The translations under genes and the position numbers were made by a program. The notes beneath the pieces were generated by a model, which did no database searches, was not told where the DNA came from, and saw nothing but the letters and a program-made list of their open reading frames with translations. A stretch of DNA of 64,000 nt from DASSKK01 sp035690495 (GTDB lineage: Bacteria > Actinomycetota > Actinomycetes > Propionibacteriales > Nocardioidaceae), in the NCBI GenBank assembly GCA_035690495.1, contig DASSKK010000063.1, positions 1-64,000 on the forward strand. The letters are read 5' to 3'. How positions within the stretch are numbered: the stretch's first letter is position 1; every line of letters begins with the position of its first letter. Below are positions 8,246-15,739 of this stretch, one piece after another.

Positions 8246-8788
8246 ATGAAAATGCGTCTGCCGGGCTGTCCCCCGGCCACCCCCATCGGGGCGGCCGTCG
8301 TCCTCGCGGCGTTGGCGCTCATGACCAGCGCGTGCGGAAACTCTGGTGCCCCCTCTGCGGGTGGAGCCCAGTCTGCCAGCGATGGGGGTACGACGGTGGT
8401 GTCCACGACCAAGACCAGCCTCGGAAGCGTCCTGGTCGGCAAGGACGGCATGACGCTGTACATGTACGAGCACGACGCCCCGCACCGGAGCAACTGCACG
8501 GGAGAATGCCTGGCCACCTGGCCTGCGGTGGGCAAGGCGTCGGCCGGGTCGGGCGTCAAGGGATCCCTGCTGGGGACCATCAAGCGCGGCAACGGCAGCG
8601 TGCAGGCCACCTACAACGGGCACCCGCTCTACTACTTCACCGGCGACAGCAAGAAGGGCGATGTCACCGGGCAGGACCTCGAGTCGTTCCACGTGGCGAG
8701 CGCACAGGGTGGCGCCGTGCATGGCGGTGACGGCTCGTCCGGCTCACCGACGCCGTATTCCAAGAGCAACGGCGGGGGCGGCTACTGA
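8246..8788 (+). CDS. Lipoprotein with secreted Yx(FWY)xxD repeats (COG4315-like)
   Basis: A 180-residue secreted lipoprotein. The signal peptide is followed by the lipobox LMTSAC, with the lipidated Cys at about residue 30, and then a low-complexity linker. The mature part has repeats typical of the secreted-repeat family (YMYEHD; YYFTGDSKKGDVTGQDLESFHV) and paired cysteines in SNCTGECLATWPAVG. The function of this family is not established. AGGAG five bases before the ATG at 8246 fixes the start. It is divergent from the ECF sigma gene with a 22-bp gap. In Nocardioides-like genomes such lipoproteins often accompany ECF/anti-sigma pairs, so it may belong to that regulon. Confidence 0.83.
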   Translation: MKMRLPGCPPATPIGAAVVLAALALMTSACGNSGAPSAGGAQSASDGGTTVVSTTKTSLGSVLVGKDGMTLYMYEHDAPHRSNCTGECLATWPAVGKASAGSGVKGSLLGTIKRGNGSVQATYNGHPLYYFTGDSKKGDVTGQDLESFHVASAQGGAVHGGDGSSGSPTPYSKSNGGGGY

Positions 8789-9525
8789 GCCTCGCCCGTC
8801 GGCCGGCTGCGTCGCGACTCACTTGCTGCATCTGAGTGGCTTCCTTCGCCGCGGGACCACTCAGATGCAGCATCTGAGCCGCGTCGTCCGCCCCGGTCGA
8901 GGCCTAGGAACTTCAGGCTGCGGCTGGCGGCGAAGTCGTTCCATGCCCTCCGGCGGCGGAACATGTAGTGGCCCACCGGGCCGATGTCGACGAACTCCGT
9001 GCTCGCGGCGACCTCGGCGGCCCGGCGGCAGAACGCGGCGTCCTGACGGGCAGACGTGATCCGGTCGCGACGCCCGTGGGCCGAGGCGAGGTGCTTGCCA
9101 CGCAGCGTGTCGACCGGCTCGTCGGGCGGCAGCCACGCGGCGAGGGCGACCGCACCGACCACGTGCGGGTCGTCGGCCACCGCGACGGCGGTCCTGCCTC
9201 CCATCGAGTGTCCGAGCAGTACGACGGGCAGGTCGCCGAAGGCGCGGCGTACCTCTTGCAGGGCCCAGCGCGCGTCAGGCACCGGCGACGGCGGCGAGGC
9301 CGTGCCGGCGTTCCAGCCCCGGATCGAGTAGCGCAGCAGCCAGATGCCCGCACCGGCGTCGTTGACCCGCTCCGCGATGTGGCCGAGCATCCAGTTCGAC
9401 CGCCGCCACGAGGCGGACCTGTCGTCGACCGGCGTGCTCCCGTCCGCCTTGCCGCCGTGCAGCATCAGCACCAGCCCCCGCGGGCCCTCCACGTCACGAC
9501 GCGTCAGCGAGGGTGCAGCGGGCAT
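8782..9525 (-). CDS. Alpha/beta hydrolase
   Basis: A 247-residue cytoplasmic hydrolase. It has the oxyanion segment VLMLHGG and the nucleophile elbow VLLGHSMGGR; a catalytic His is likely in DIGPVGHYMFRR. The last 40 residues are an odd tail with the repeated units SDAASEWS and SDAASESR. They are encoded by a 16-bp inverted repeat, so the true domain probably ends near LKFLGLDRGGR. The tail overlaps the end of the convergent lipoprotein gene by 7 bp. The substrate is unknown. Confidence 0.83.
   Translation of the reverse strand: MPAAPSLTRRDVEGPRGLVLMLHGGKADGSTPVDDRSASWRRSNWMLGHIAERVNDAGAGIWLLRYSIRGWNAGTASPPSPVPDARWALQEVRRAFGDLPVVLLGHSMGGRTAVAVADDPHVVGAVALAAWLPPDEPVDTLRGKHLASAHGRRDRITSARQDAAFCRRAAEVAASTEFVDIGPVGHYMFRRRRAWNDFAASRSLKFLGLDRGGRRGSDAASEWSRGEGSHSDAASESRRSRPTGEAQ
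8824..8872. terminator. 16-bp perfect inverted repeat in a convergent 3-prime region
   Basis: The arms at 8824-8839 (TGCTGCATCTGAGTGG) and 8857-8872 are perfect complements separated by 17 nt. It lies just past the lipoprotein stop and inside the 3-prime end of the hydrolase frame. There is no T-run. It could act as a transcription terminator or RNA-stability hairpin for the lipoprotein gene. Confidence 0.55.
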
Positions 9526-9544
9526 GCGCTCATCCTCTCAGTCC

Positions 9545-9767
9545 CGGAGGTTGAGGAGCGGGGGAGCGGAGCGGACGGCGTCGGAGGTTGAGGAGCGGGG
9601 GAGCGGAGCGGACGGCGTCGGAGGTTGAGGAGCGGGGGAGCGAAGCGGACGGCGTCGGAGGTTGAGGAGTGGGGGAGCGGAGCGGACGGCGTCGGAGGTT
9701 GAGGAGCGGGGGAGCGAAGCGGACGGCGTCGGAGGTTGAGGAGCGGGGGAGCGAAGCGGAGGAGCGT
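9545..9767. repeat. Six-copy 37-bp tandem repeat upstream of ligA
   Basis: Units begin at 9545, 9582, 9619, 9656, 9693 and 9730, each starting CGGAGGTTGAGGAGCGGGGG. They differ only at a few G/A or C/T positions. The last unit degenerates into the 8-bp array that follows. No spacers are present, so it is not a CRISPR. The unit resembles half of the GGTTGAGGAGC...CGTCTCGAAACC palindromes common between genes in Nocardioides-like genomes. The region 9526-9840 has no other convincing gene. Confidence 0.9.
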
Positions 9768-9799
9768 CTCGAAACCTCGAAACCTCGAAACCTCGAAAC
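9768..9799. repeat. Four-copy 8-bp tandem repeat CTCGAAAC
   Basis: Four exact copies at 9768, 9776, 9784 and 9792 follow directly on the 37-bp array and end 41 bp before the ligA start. Confidence 0.9.
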
Positions 9800-9840
9800 C
9801 TCCGAGAGAACCGTCGGTGGGTCAGGGCAGGATAGGCGGC

Positions 9841-11973
9841 ATGGCTGCTCCGGACGACGAGTCACCCGCCGAGGCCCCGGCTGTGTCGTCGGCGCCGCCG
9901 GCGGCCCTCGAGGAGCATCGCGAGCTCGTCGAGGTGGTCGAGGACGCCCGCTGGAGGTACTACGTCCTCGACGACCCCACCCTGTCCGACGCCGACTTCG
10001 ACACCCGGATGCGTCGCCTCGACGAGCTCGAGGCGCAGTTCCCCGAGCTGCGCACCCCCGACTCGCCGACGCAGAAGGTCGGTGGAGCGGTCTCGACGGA
10101 GTTCACCGCGGTCGACCACCTCGAGCCGATGATGAGCCTGGACAACGCGTTCTCCTTCGAGGAGCTGGAGTCCTGGCAGGCCCGGCTCGTCCGCGAGGGG
10201 GTGGAGCATCCCGAGCTTCTGTGCGAGCTGAAGATCGACGGGCTCGCGATCAACCTGCTCTACGAGGGCGGCCGGCTGGTCCGCGCCGCGACCCGAGGCG
10301 ACGGTCGCACCGGGGAGGACGTCACTCCCAACGTGCGCACGATCGGGACGGTCCCGCACCGGCTGTCCGGCACCGACGACTACCCGGTTCCGGCGCTGGT
10401 CGAGGTGCGCGGCGAGGTGTTCCTGCCCGTCGAGGCCTTCGAGCAGCTCAACGAGACCATGAAGGACGCCGGCAAGCCGCCGTTCGCCAACCCGCGCAAC
10501 GCCGCGGCGGGCTCGCTTCGGCAGAAGGACCCGCGCGTCACCGCCACCCGTCCGCTGTCGATGGTCTGCCACGGCCTCGGCGCGCGCGAGGGGTTCACCC
10601 CGGCCGCGCAGTCGCAGTCCTACGCCGCACTCAAGGCCTGGGGACTGCCGACCAGCGACCGGGCCCGGGTGCTGCCCGACCTGTCCGCTGTCGAGAAGTT
10701 CATCGAGGAGTACGCCGAGCACCGCCACGACGTGGAGCACGAGATCGACGGCGTGGTGATCAAGGTCGACCAGGTCGTCCTGCAGCGACGGCTCGGCTCG
10801 ACCAGCCGCGCGCCGCGCTGGGCGATCGCCTACAAGTACCCTCCCGAGGAGGTCAACGCCAAGCTCCTCTCCATCGAGGTGAACACCGGCCGCACCGGCC
10901 GGGTCACCCCGTTCGGGGTGATGGAGCCGATCCGGGTGGCCGGGTCGACCGTCGAACGGGCCACGCTGCACAACGCGCACGAGGTGAGGCGCAAGGACGT
11001 GCGGCCCGGTGACACCGTCGTGCTCCGCAAGGCCGGCGACGTCATCCCGGAGATCGTCGGACCGGTGGTCGCCTTGCGCCCCGACGGGCTCGAGGAGTGG
11101 GTGATGCCCACCGTGTGCCCGGCCTGCGGCACGACGCTGGTCCAGGAGAAGGAGGCGGACAAGGACCTGCGCTGCCCCAACCACCGCAGGTGCCCCGCCC
11201 AGCTCGTCGACCGGGTCTTCCACATGGCCGGCCGCGGCGCCTTCGACATCGAGGGGCTGGGCTCCGAGGCCGCGGTCGCGCTGCTCGACGGCGGGGTGAT
11301 CGAGGACGAGGGCGACGTGTTCGCGCTGACCGAGGCGGACCTGCTCACCGTGCCGCTGTTCACCCGGGCGCCAAAGAGAGACGAGAGGGCGACGGCGGAT
11401 AACGGCAGAGTGCTGTCCGCGAACGGCCGCGGGCTGCTCGACAACCTCGGCCGGGCCAAGGACCGGCCGCTGTGGCGGGTGCTGGTCGGGCTCTCGATCC
11501 GGCACGTGGGGCCGACCGCGGCGCGTGCCCTCGCAGCGGAGTTCGGCTCTCTGGCCGCGATCCGGGACGCCGACCTCGAGCGCCTGGCCGCGGCCGAGGG
11601 CGTCGGCCCGACGATCGCCGAGTCGATCCGGCGCTGGTTCGACGACCCGGACGACGCCTGGCACTCGGCGATCGTCGACAAGTGGGCGCGCGCCGGGGTA
11701 CGGATGGCCGACGAGGTCGACGAGTCCACCCCGCGCACGCTCGAGGGTCTGAGCATCGTGGTCACCGGCTCGCTGACCGACTTCAGCCGCGACCAGGCCA
11801 AGCAGGCGATCGTCTCGCGCGGGGGCAAGGCGACCTCCTCGGTGTCGAAGAAGACCGACTACGTGGTGGCCGGCGAGTCGCCGGGGTCCAAGCACGACAA
11901 GGCAGTTGAGCTCGGGGTGCCGATCCTCGACGAGGACGGCTTCAGGGCCCTGCTCGACAGCGGCCCCTCGTGA
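9841..11973 (+). CDS. ligA: NAD-dependent DNA ligase LigA
   Basis: A 710-residue essential replication and repair ligase. The Ia domain (YYVLDDPTLSDADFD) is followed by the adenylation domain with the nucleophile Lys of KIDG at about residue 131. Next come an OB fold, a four-cysteine zinc finger from about residue 426 (CPACGTTLV...CPNHRRCPAQ), HhH repeats and a C-terminal BRCT domain (TLEGLSIVVTGSLTDFSRDQA). A small non-conserved insert (RAPKRDERATADNGRVLSANG) lies at about residues 510-530. The ATG at 9841 is chosen because the longer open frame upstream consists of tandem-repeat sequence. CAGGAT lies 7 nt before the ATG, suggesting a near-leaderless message. Confidence 0.95.
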   Translation: MAAPDDESPAEAPAVSSAPPAALEEHRELVEVVEDARWRYYVLDDPTLSDADFDTRMRRLDELEAQFPELRTPDSPTQKVGGAVSTEFTAVDHLEPMMSLDNAFSFEELESWQARLVREGVEHPELLCELKIDGLAINLLYEGGRLVRAATRGDGRTGEDVTPNVRTIGTVPHRLSGTDDYPVPALVEVRGEVFLPVEAFEQLNETMKDAGKPPFANPRNAAAGSLRQKDPRVTATRPLSMVCHGLGAREGFTPAAQSQSYAALKAWGLPTSDRARVLPDLSAVEKFIEEYAEHRHDVEHEIDGVVIKVDQVVLQRRLGSTSRAPRWAIAYKYPPEEVNAKLLSIEVNTGRTGRVTPFGVMEPIRVAGSTVERATLHNAHEVRRKDVRPGDTVVLRKAGDVIPEIVGPVVALRPDGLEEWVMPTVCPACGTTLVQEKEADKDLRCPNHRRCPAQLVDRVFHMAGRGAFDIEGLGSEAAVALLDGGVIEDEGDVFALTEADLLTVPLFTRAPKRDERATADNGRVLSANGRGLLDNLGRAKDRPLWRVLVGLSIRHVGPTAARALAAEFGSLAAIRDADLERLAAAEGVGPTIAESIRRWFDDPDDAWHSAIVDKWARAGVRMADEVDESTPRTLEGLSIVVTGSLTDFSRDQAKQAIVSRGGKATSSVSKKTDYVVAGESPGSKHDKAVELGVPILDEDGFRALLDSGPS

Positions 11974-11993
11974 CCGTGGCGAGGATGGATCTT

Positions 11994-12057
11994 CCCCGAT
12001 TCGTCCGCACTTGCGCGGGTGTTCGCCGCGGGGCGATCCCGGACGAACCGCTCGGGG
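11994..12057. repeat. 60-bp palindrome family, copy 1 (degenerate right arm)
   Basis: The left arm CCCCGATTCGTCCG is exact; the right arm is altered (CGGACGAACCGCTCGGGG). It sits 20 bp after the ligA stop. Confidence 0.75.
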
Positions 12058-12063
12058 CGGGAC

Positions 12064-12069
12064 TAGGGT
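12064..12069 (+). promoter_or_regulatory. -10 box TAGGGT of the dioxygenase gene
   Basis: TAGGGT ends 6 nt before the ATG at 12076, with no ribosome-binding site between. It is a leaderless-type promoter. Confidence 0.55.
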
Positions 12070-12075
12070 GGCGGG

Positions 12076-13122
12076 ATGACACAGGGGTGGAGCGTTCCCG
12101 TCGTCGACATCGGTGCTTACGTCGACGAGGGTCGCGAGGAGGAGCGGTCCCGCGTCGCCGAGGCGTTCGACCGGGCCTGCCGCGAGGTCGGCTTCGTGCA
12201 GGTCTTCGGGCACGGCGTACCCGAGCAGACCATTGCGGGGCTCGCGAACGCGATGGACGCGCTGTTCGACCAGCCCCTGGAGACCAAGCAGGCCTACCGG
12301 ACACCGCCGGAGGTGAACCGCGGTTACACCCCGCCCAAGAGCGAGTCGCTCAGCCTCAGCCTCGGTGTCGAGCAGGCCAGCCGGATGAACGACTTCTTCG
12401 AGGCGTTCAACGTCGGCGTCCCCGCCTCCACGTACCCGTCCCTGACCCTGCCCGAGGAGCACTACCCGGACAACGTGTGGCCCAGGCAGCCCGAGGGCTT
12501 CGCCGAGGCGGTGGGGGCCTACTTCACCGAGGCGGCCAGGGTCGCGGAGACCCTGACCGACGTGGCGGCTGACGCACTGAGCCTGCCGCACGGTTTCTTC
12601 GACGAGTACACCGACCACTCGTGCGACGTTCTGCGGATGAACAACTACGCGCTGCCGCCGGGCCGGCTCGAGCTCGACGGTGACCTGACCGGGATGGGCG
12701 AGCACACCGACTACGGCATCGTCACGGTGCTCTGGGCCGACGATGCACCGGGTCTGCAGGTGCTGGGCACCGACAACCTCTGGCACGACGTGTCTCCGCT
12801 GCCTGGCGCGCTCCTGGTCAACCTCGGCGACCTCACCGCACGGTGGACGAACGAACGCTGGATGTCCACGATGCATCGCGTGAAGCCGCCGATCGTGAAC
12901 GGCACGATCCGGCGCCGGCGGTCCGCGGCGTACTTCCGCGACGGGAACACCGATGCCGTCGTCTCCACTCTTCCCACCTGCCGCGAGGCGGACGGGAGCT
13001 CGCGCTACGAGCCGATCCGGATCGGCGACCATGTGGCCGCGAAGCTGGCGGGTTCGAGGGCCGGCCGAGCGAACCTCACCGCGACCCGCGAGGCCGACCG
13101 GGTGCGCGCGGCCCAGCCCTGA
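12076..13122 (+). CDS. Isopenicillin N synthase-like 2OG-Fe(II) oxygenase
   Basis: A 348-residue non-haem iron dioxygenase. The N-terminal DIOX_N segment (VPVVDIGAYVDEG...CREVGFVQVFGHGV) precedes the double-stranded beta-helix. The iron triad is His and Asp in GEHTDYG and the distal His in MSTMHRVKPP; the 2-oxoglutarate-type Arg is expected in the RRRSAAYF region. Actinobacterial homologues are uncharacterised, and oxidation of a small metabolite is the best guess. It has its own leaderless-type promoter and is convergent with the WYL regulator (1-bp gap). Confidence 0.87.
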   Translation: MTQGWSVPVVDIGAYVDEGREEERSRVAEAFDRACREVGFVQVFGHGVPEQTIAGLANAMDALFDQPLETKQAYRTPPEVNRGYTPPKSESLSLSLGVEQASRMNDFFEAFNVGVPASTYPSLTLPEEHYPDNVWPRQPEGFAEAVGAYFTEAARVAETLTDVAADALSLPHGFFDEYTDHSCDVLRMNNYALPPGRLELDGDLTGMGEHTDYGIVTVLWADDAPGLQVLGTDNLWHDVSPLPGALLVNLGDLTARWTNERWMSTMHRVKPPIVNGTIRRRRSAAYFRDGNTDAVVSTLPTCREADGSSRYEPIRIGDHVAAKLAGSRAGRANLTATREADRVRAAQP

Positions 13123-13123
13123 C

Positions 13124-14086
13124 TCAGCCGGCGGCCGCGGACAGCCGGCCGGACAGCTCCCGCATCGCCTCGCGCAGCTCGGGCGGTTCGACCACCTCGA
13201 CGCCGACGCCGAGCGAGCCGGCGAGCGAGACGACGTGCATGGCAAGCCAGTCCAGGCGGTCGGCTCCGGCGGTGAGCACGCAGTGTCCTTCGTCGACCGG
13301 CTGGACGGTGCCAACGGTGGCCGGCACGTGCTCGGCGACGACAGTCGAGGCTGCGGCGTAGCGGATCTTGGCTACCCAGCGGTACGGCGCCTGGGTCACC
13401 GAACGCGCGACGTACTCCCGGGCGTCCGGCGCCTGGCGAGGCGCGAAGACCCACGTCGTCTCGCGGACGGACTCCATCCGGTCGAGTCGGAACGTCCGCC
13501 AGTCGTCGCGGTCGAGGTCGAAGGCCATCAGGTACCACCGGCGGCCGGTGGCGACCAGCCGGTACGGCTCGACGCTTCTCCGCGTCGAGCTGCCGTCACG
13601 GGCGACGTAGTCGAACCGCACCCGGTGCCGGTCCCTGCTCGCGCGAGCGAGGCTCATCAGGGCATCCGGATCGACCGGGGTGATCCGGGCATCCAGCGTG
13701 ACGGTGGCCTCCTGGACCGCCGAGACCTGCGCGCGCAGCCGCGCCGGCAGCACCTGGTCGAGCTTGGTCAGCGTGCGCAGCGCCGCCTCGCCGACTCCGG
13801 CGACCGTGCCGCCGGCGGCGAGCCGCAGGCAGACGGCGACCGCCACCGCCTCGTCGGGGTCGAGCAGCAGCGGCGGGAGCGAGCGACCCGCGCCGAGCTG
13901 GTAGCCACCGCCGATGCCCTTGCTGGCCAGGACCGGGTAGCCGAGCTCACGCAGACGCTCGACGTCTCGACGGACGCTGCGGACGGTGACTCCGAGCCTC
14001 TCGGCGAGCTCCGGCCCGGTCCACACCGCGCGGGACTGCAGCAGGCCGAGCAGGTGAAGCACGCGTGCGGTGGTGTCGCCGGCCAT
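13124..14086 (-). CDS. WYL-domain transcriptional regulator (YafY/DeoR-like)
   Basis: A 320-residue regulator with an N-terminal winged HTH (RVLHLLGLLQSRAVWTGPELAERLGVTVRSVRRDVERLRELGYPV). The central WYL domain has PYRLVATGRRWYLMAFDLDRDDWRTFRLDRM, and a WCX-type C-terminal dimerisation domain follows. WYL domains bind nucleic acid or small ligands. It is divergent from two DinB-family genes, and a 21-bp palindrome lies between the starts, so it probably represses or activates that pair and itself. Confidence 0.88.
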   Translation of the reverse strand: MAGDTTARVLHLLGLLQSRAVWTGPELAERLGVTVRSVRRDVERLRELGYPVLASKGIGGGYQLGAGRSLPPLLLDPDEAVAVAVCLRLAAGGTVAGVGEAALRTLTKLDQVLPARLRAQVSAVQEATVTLDARITPVDPDALMSLARASRDRHRVRFDYVARDGSSTRRSVEPYRLVATGRRWYLMAFDLDRDDWRTFRLDRMESVRETTWVFAPRQAPDAREYVARSVTQAPYRWVAKIRYAAASTVVAEHVPATVGTVQPVDEGHCVLTAGADRLDWLAMHVVSLAGSLGVGVEVVEPPELREAMRELSGRLSAAAG

Positions 14087-14106
14087 GCGCGAAGTCTCTC
14101 AGATTC

Positions 14107-14127
14107 AGAGGACAGGATCTGTCCTCT
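14107..14127. promoter_or_regulatory. Palindromic operator between the WYL regulator and DinB genes
   Basis: A perfect inverted repeat with 9-bp arms, AGAGGACAG at 14107-14115 and CTGTCCTCT at 14119-14127, around a 3-bp centre. It lies midway between the divergent starts at 14086 and 14140. It is the natural candidate binding site of the WYL regulator. Confidence 0.65.
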
Positions 14128-14139
14128 TGCCCTGGCAGC

Positions 14140-14715
14140 ATGACGCCCATGACGACAACGACACACACCTGGACCACCGAACTGGCCGGCCAGCTCGACT
14201 TCCACTGGCAGCACCAGCTGCGGCCGCGGCTCGCCCGCCTGACCGACGAGGAGTACTTCTGGGAGCCGGTCCCCGGCTGCTGGAACGTCCGCCCGCGCGG
14301 CACCGGCACGACCTCGGTCGCCGGAGGCAGCGGCGCGTTCACCGTGGACTTCGAGTTTCCCGAGCCCGACCCGGCGCCGGTCACGACCATCGCCTGGCGG
14401 ATCGCGCACGTCGTCGTCGGCGTCCTGGCGATGCGCGTGGCGAGCCACTTCGACGGTCCACCCGCCGACTACCTGGGCTGGGAGTACGCCGAGACCGCGG
14501 CAGCGGCTCTCGGCCAGCTCGACACGGCGTACGCCGCATGGCGCGACGGCGTTCGCGGACTCGACGACGACGCGCTCGCCGCGCCGTGCGGACCCGCAGA
14601 GGGACCGTTCGCCGAGGAGCCGATGAGCACCCTGGTCCTGCACATCAACCGCGAGGTCATCCACCACGGAGCGGAGATCGCGCTGCTGCGCGACCTGTAC
14701 GCTCACCGCTTCTGA
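14140..14715 (+). CDS. DinB-family protein (four-helix bundle)
   Basis: A 191-residue DinB/YfiT-like protein. Recognisable features are the N-terminal helix LAGQLDFHWQHQLRPRLARLTDEEYFWEPVPGCWNVRPRG, a metal-ligand His in WRIAHVVVGVLAMR, and the C-terminal HINREVIHHGAEIALLRDLY. The family includes metal-dependent, bacillithiol- or mycothiol-using transferases. An ATG at 14149 is an alternative start; neither has a good ribosome-binding site. The gene is divergent from the WYL regulator and 15 bp before a second DinB-fold gene, so both are likely controlled together. Confidence 0.83.
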   Translation: MTPMTTTTHTWTTELAGQLDFHWQHQLRPRLARLTDEEYFWEPVPGCWNVRPRGTGTTSVAGGSGAFTVDFEFPEPDPAPVTTIAWRIAHVVVGVLAMRVASHFDGPPADYLGWEYAETAAAALGQLDTAYAAWRDGVRGLDDDALAAPCGPAEGPFAEEPMSTLVLHINREVIHHGAEIALLRDLYAHRF

Positions 14716-14730
14716 ATCCGAGAGGACACC

Positions 14731-15333
14731 ATGCCCGCACACGTCTCACCCCATCCGGGCGAGAAGGACCAGCTGATCGCCTACGTCGCCCAGCAGATCG
14801 ACGCCTTCCGCACGCTCGCCTTCGGTCTCACCGACGAGCAGGCCCGCCTCACGCCGACGCCGAGCACTCTTTCGATCGGCGGGCTGGTCAAGCACGCCAC
14901 CGGCGTCCTGCGCGGCTGGACCGCGCGCGTCACCGCAGCGCCGAACTCACCCGCGCCCGACGGCCGCAGCGGCCAGGAGCGGATGGCCGAGCACCTCGCG
15001 GAGTTCGCCCTGGCCGACGACGAGAGCCTCGCCTCGGCCCTGGACCGCTTCGACGCCCAGTCCGCGCAGACGCTGCGCGACCTCGAGAGCGCCGACCTGG
15101 ACGCCGCCGTGCCCGTGCCCCGTGACGCGCCCTGGTTCCCGAAGGACGTGGACGCCTGGTCGGTGCGCTGGGTCGCGCTGCACCTGGTCGAGGAGCTCGC
15201 CCGGCACGCCGGCCACGGCGACATCATCCGCGAGGCCATCGACGGCGCGACGATGTACGAGCTGGTCGGCGGCCGCGAGGGCTGGCCGGAGACCGAATGG
15301 CTCAAGCCGTGGCGCCCCGCCGATGCGAAGTAG
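14731..15333 (+). CDS. DinB-superfamily DUF664 protein
   Basis: A 200-residue helical protein of the DUF664/mini-circle type. It begins ISAYVAQQ-like helices (DQLIAYVAQQIDAFRTLAFGLTDEQARLTPTPSTLSIGGLVKHATGVLRGW) and ends with the conserved HLVEELARHAGHGDIIREAIDG. The His residues in these two segments fit the metal site of mycothiol-dependent DinB enzymes. GAGAGGA lies before its ATG. It follows the first DinB gene closely and probably shares its transcript. Confidence 0.84.
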   Translation: MPAHVSPHPGEKDQLIAYVAQQIDAFRTLAFGLTDEQARLTPTPSTLSIGGLVKHATGVLRGWTARVTAAPNSPAPDGRSGQERMAEHLAEFALADDESLASALDRFDAQSAQTLRDLESADLDAAVPVPRDAPWFPKDVDAWSVRWVALHLVEELARHAGHGDIIREAIDGATMYELVGGREGWPETEWLKPWRPADAK

Positions 15334-15350
15334 CGCGATGAGCCCGCAAT

Positions 15351-15410
15351 CCCCGATTCGTCCGCAAGTTTGCGTCCTCGTCAGGCGGAGCGATCCCGGA
15401 CGAATCGGGG
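15351..15410. repeat. 60-bp palindrome family, copy 2
   Basis: Perfect 14-bp arms CCCCGATTCGTCCG / CGGACGAATCGGGG enclose 32 bp. It lies 17 bp after the DUF664 gene stop and 26 bp before the gatC start. Confidence 0.85.
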
Positions 15411-15424
15411 TTCGGGCGGCCTCA

Positions 15425-15430
15425 TAGGAT
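15425..15430 (+). promoter_or_regulatory. -10 box TAGGAT of gatCAB
   Basis: TAGGAT ends 6 nt before the gatC ATG at 15437 with no Shine-Dalgarno sequence between, so the operon message is probably leaderless. Confidence 0.55.
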
Positions 15431-15436
15431 GACGCA

Positions 15437-15739
15437 ATGCCCGACTCGATCAGCCGTGACGAGGTGCGCCACCTGGCCGACCTCGCCCGGATCGACCTGT
15501 CCGACGCCGAGCTGGACCACCTCGCGCCGCAGCTCGCGGTGATCTTGGACAGCATTGCGTCGATCCGGGAGGTGGCCGCCGCGGACGTGCCACCCACCTC
15601 TCACCCGCTGCCCGTGACCAACGTGTTCCGCGAGGACGTGACCCAGCCCGGCCTGACCGCCGAGGAGGCGCTGAGCGGAGCGCCCGCCGTGGAGCGGCAG
15701 CGGTTCAGCGTGCCCCGGATCCTGGGGGAGGAGCAGTGA
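15437..15739 (+). CDS. gatC: Asp/Glu-tRNA(Asn/Gln) amidotransferase subunit GatC
   Basis: A 100-residue helical subunit that wraps around GatA and stabilises the complex. The family start ISRDEVRHLADLARIDLSDAELDHLAPQL and the end PVTNVFREDVTQPG are clear. It is the first gene of gatCAB, and its stop overlaps the gatA start (GTGA). A TAGGAT box six bases upstream indicates that the operon promoter is here. Confidence 0.94.
   Translation: MPDSISRDEVRHLADLARIDLSDAELDHLAPQLAVILDSIASIREVAAADVPPTSHPLPVTNVFREDVTQPGLTAEEALSGAPAVERQRFSVPRILGEEQ

Noticed and set aside
9545..9767. Regular 37-bp array as a possible CRISPR
   Set aside because: The units are contiguous with no unique spacers, and no cas genes are in the window.
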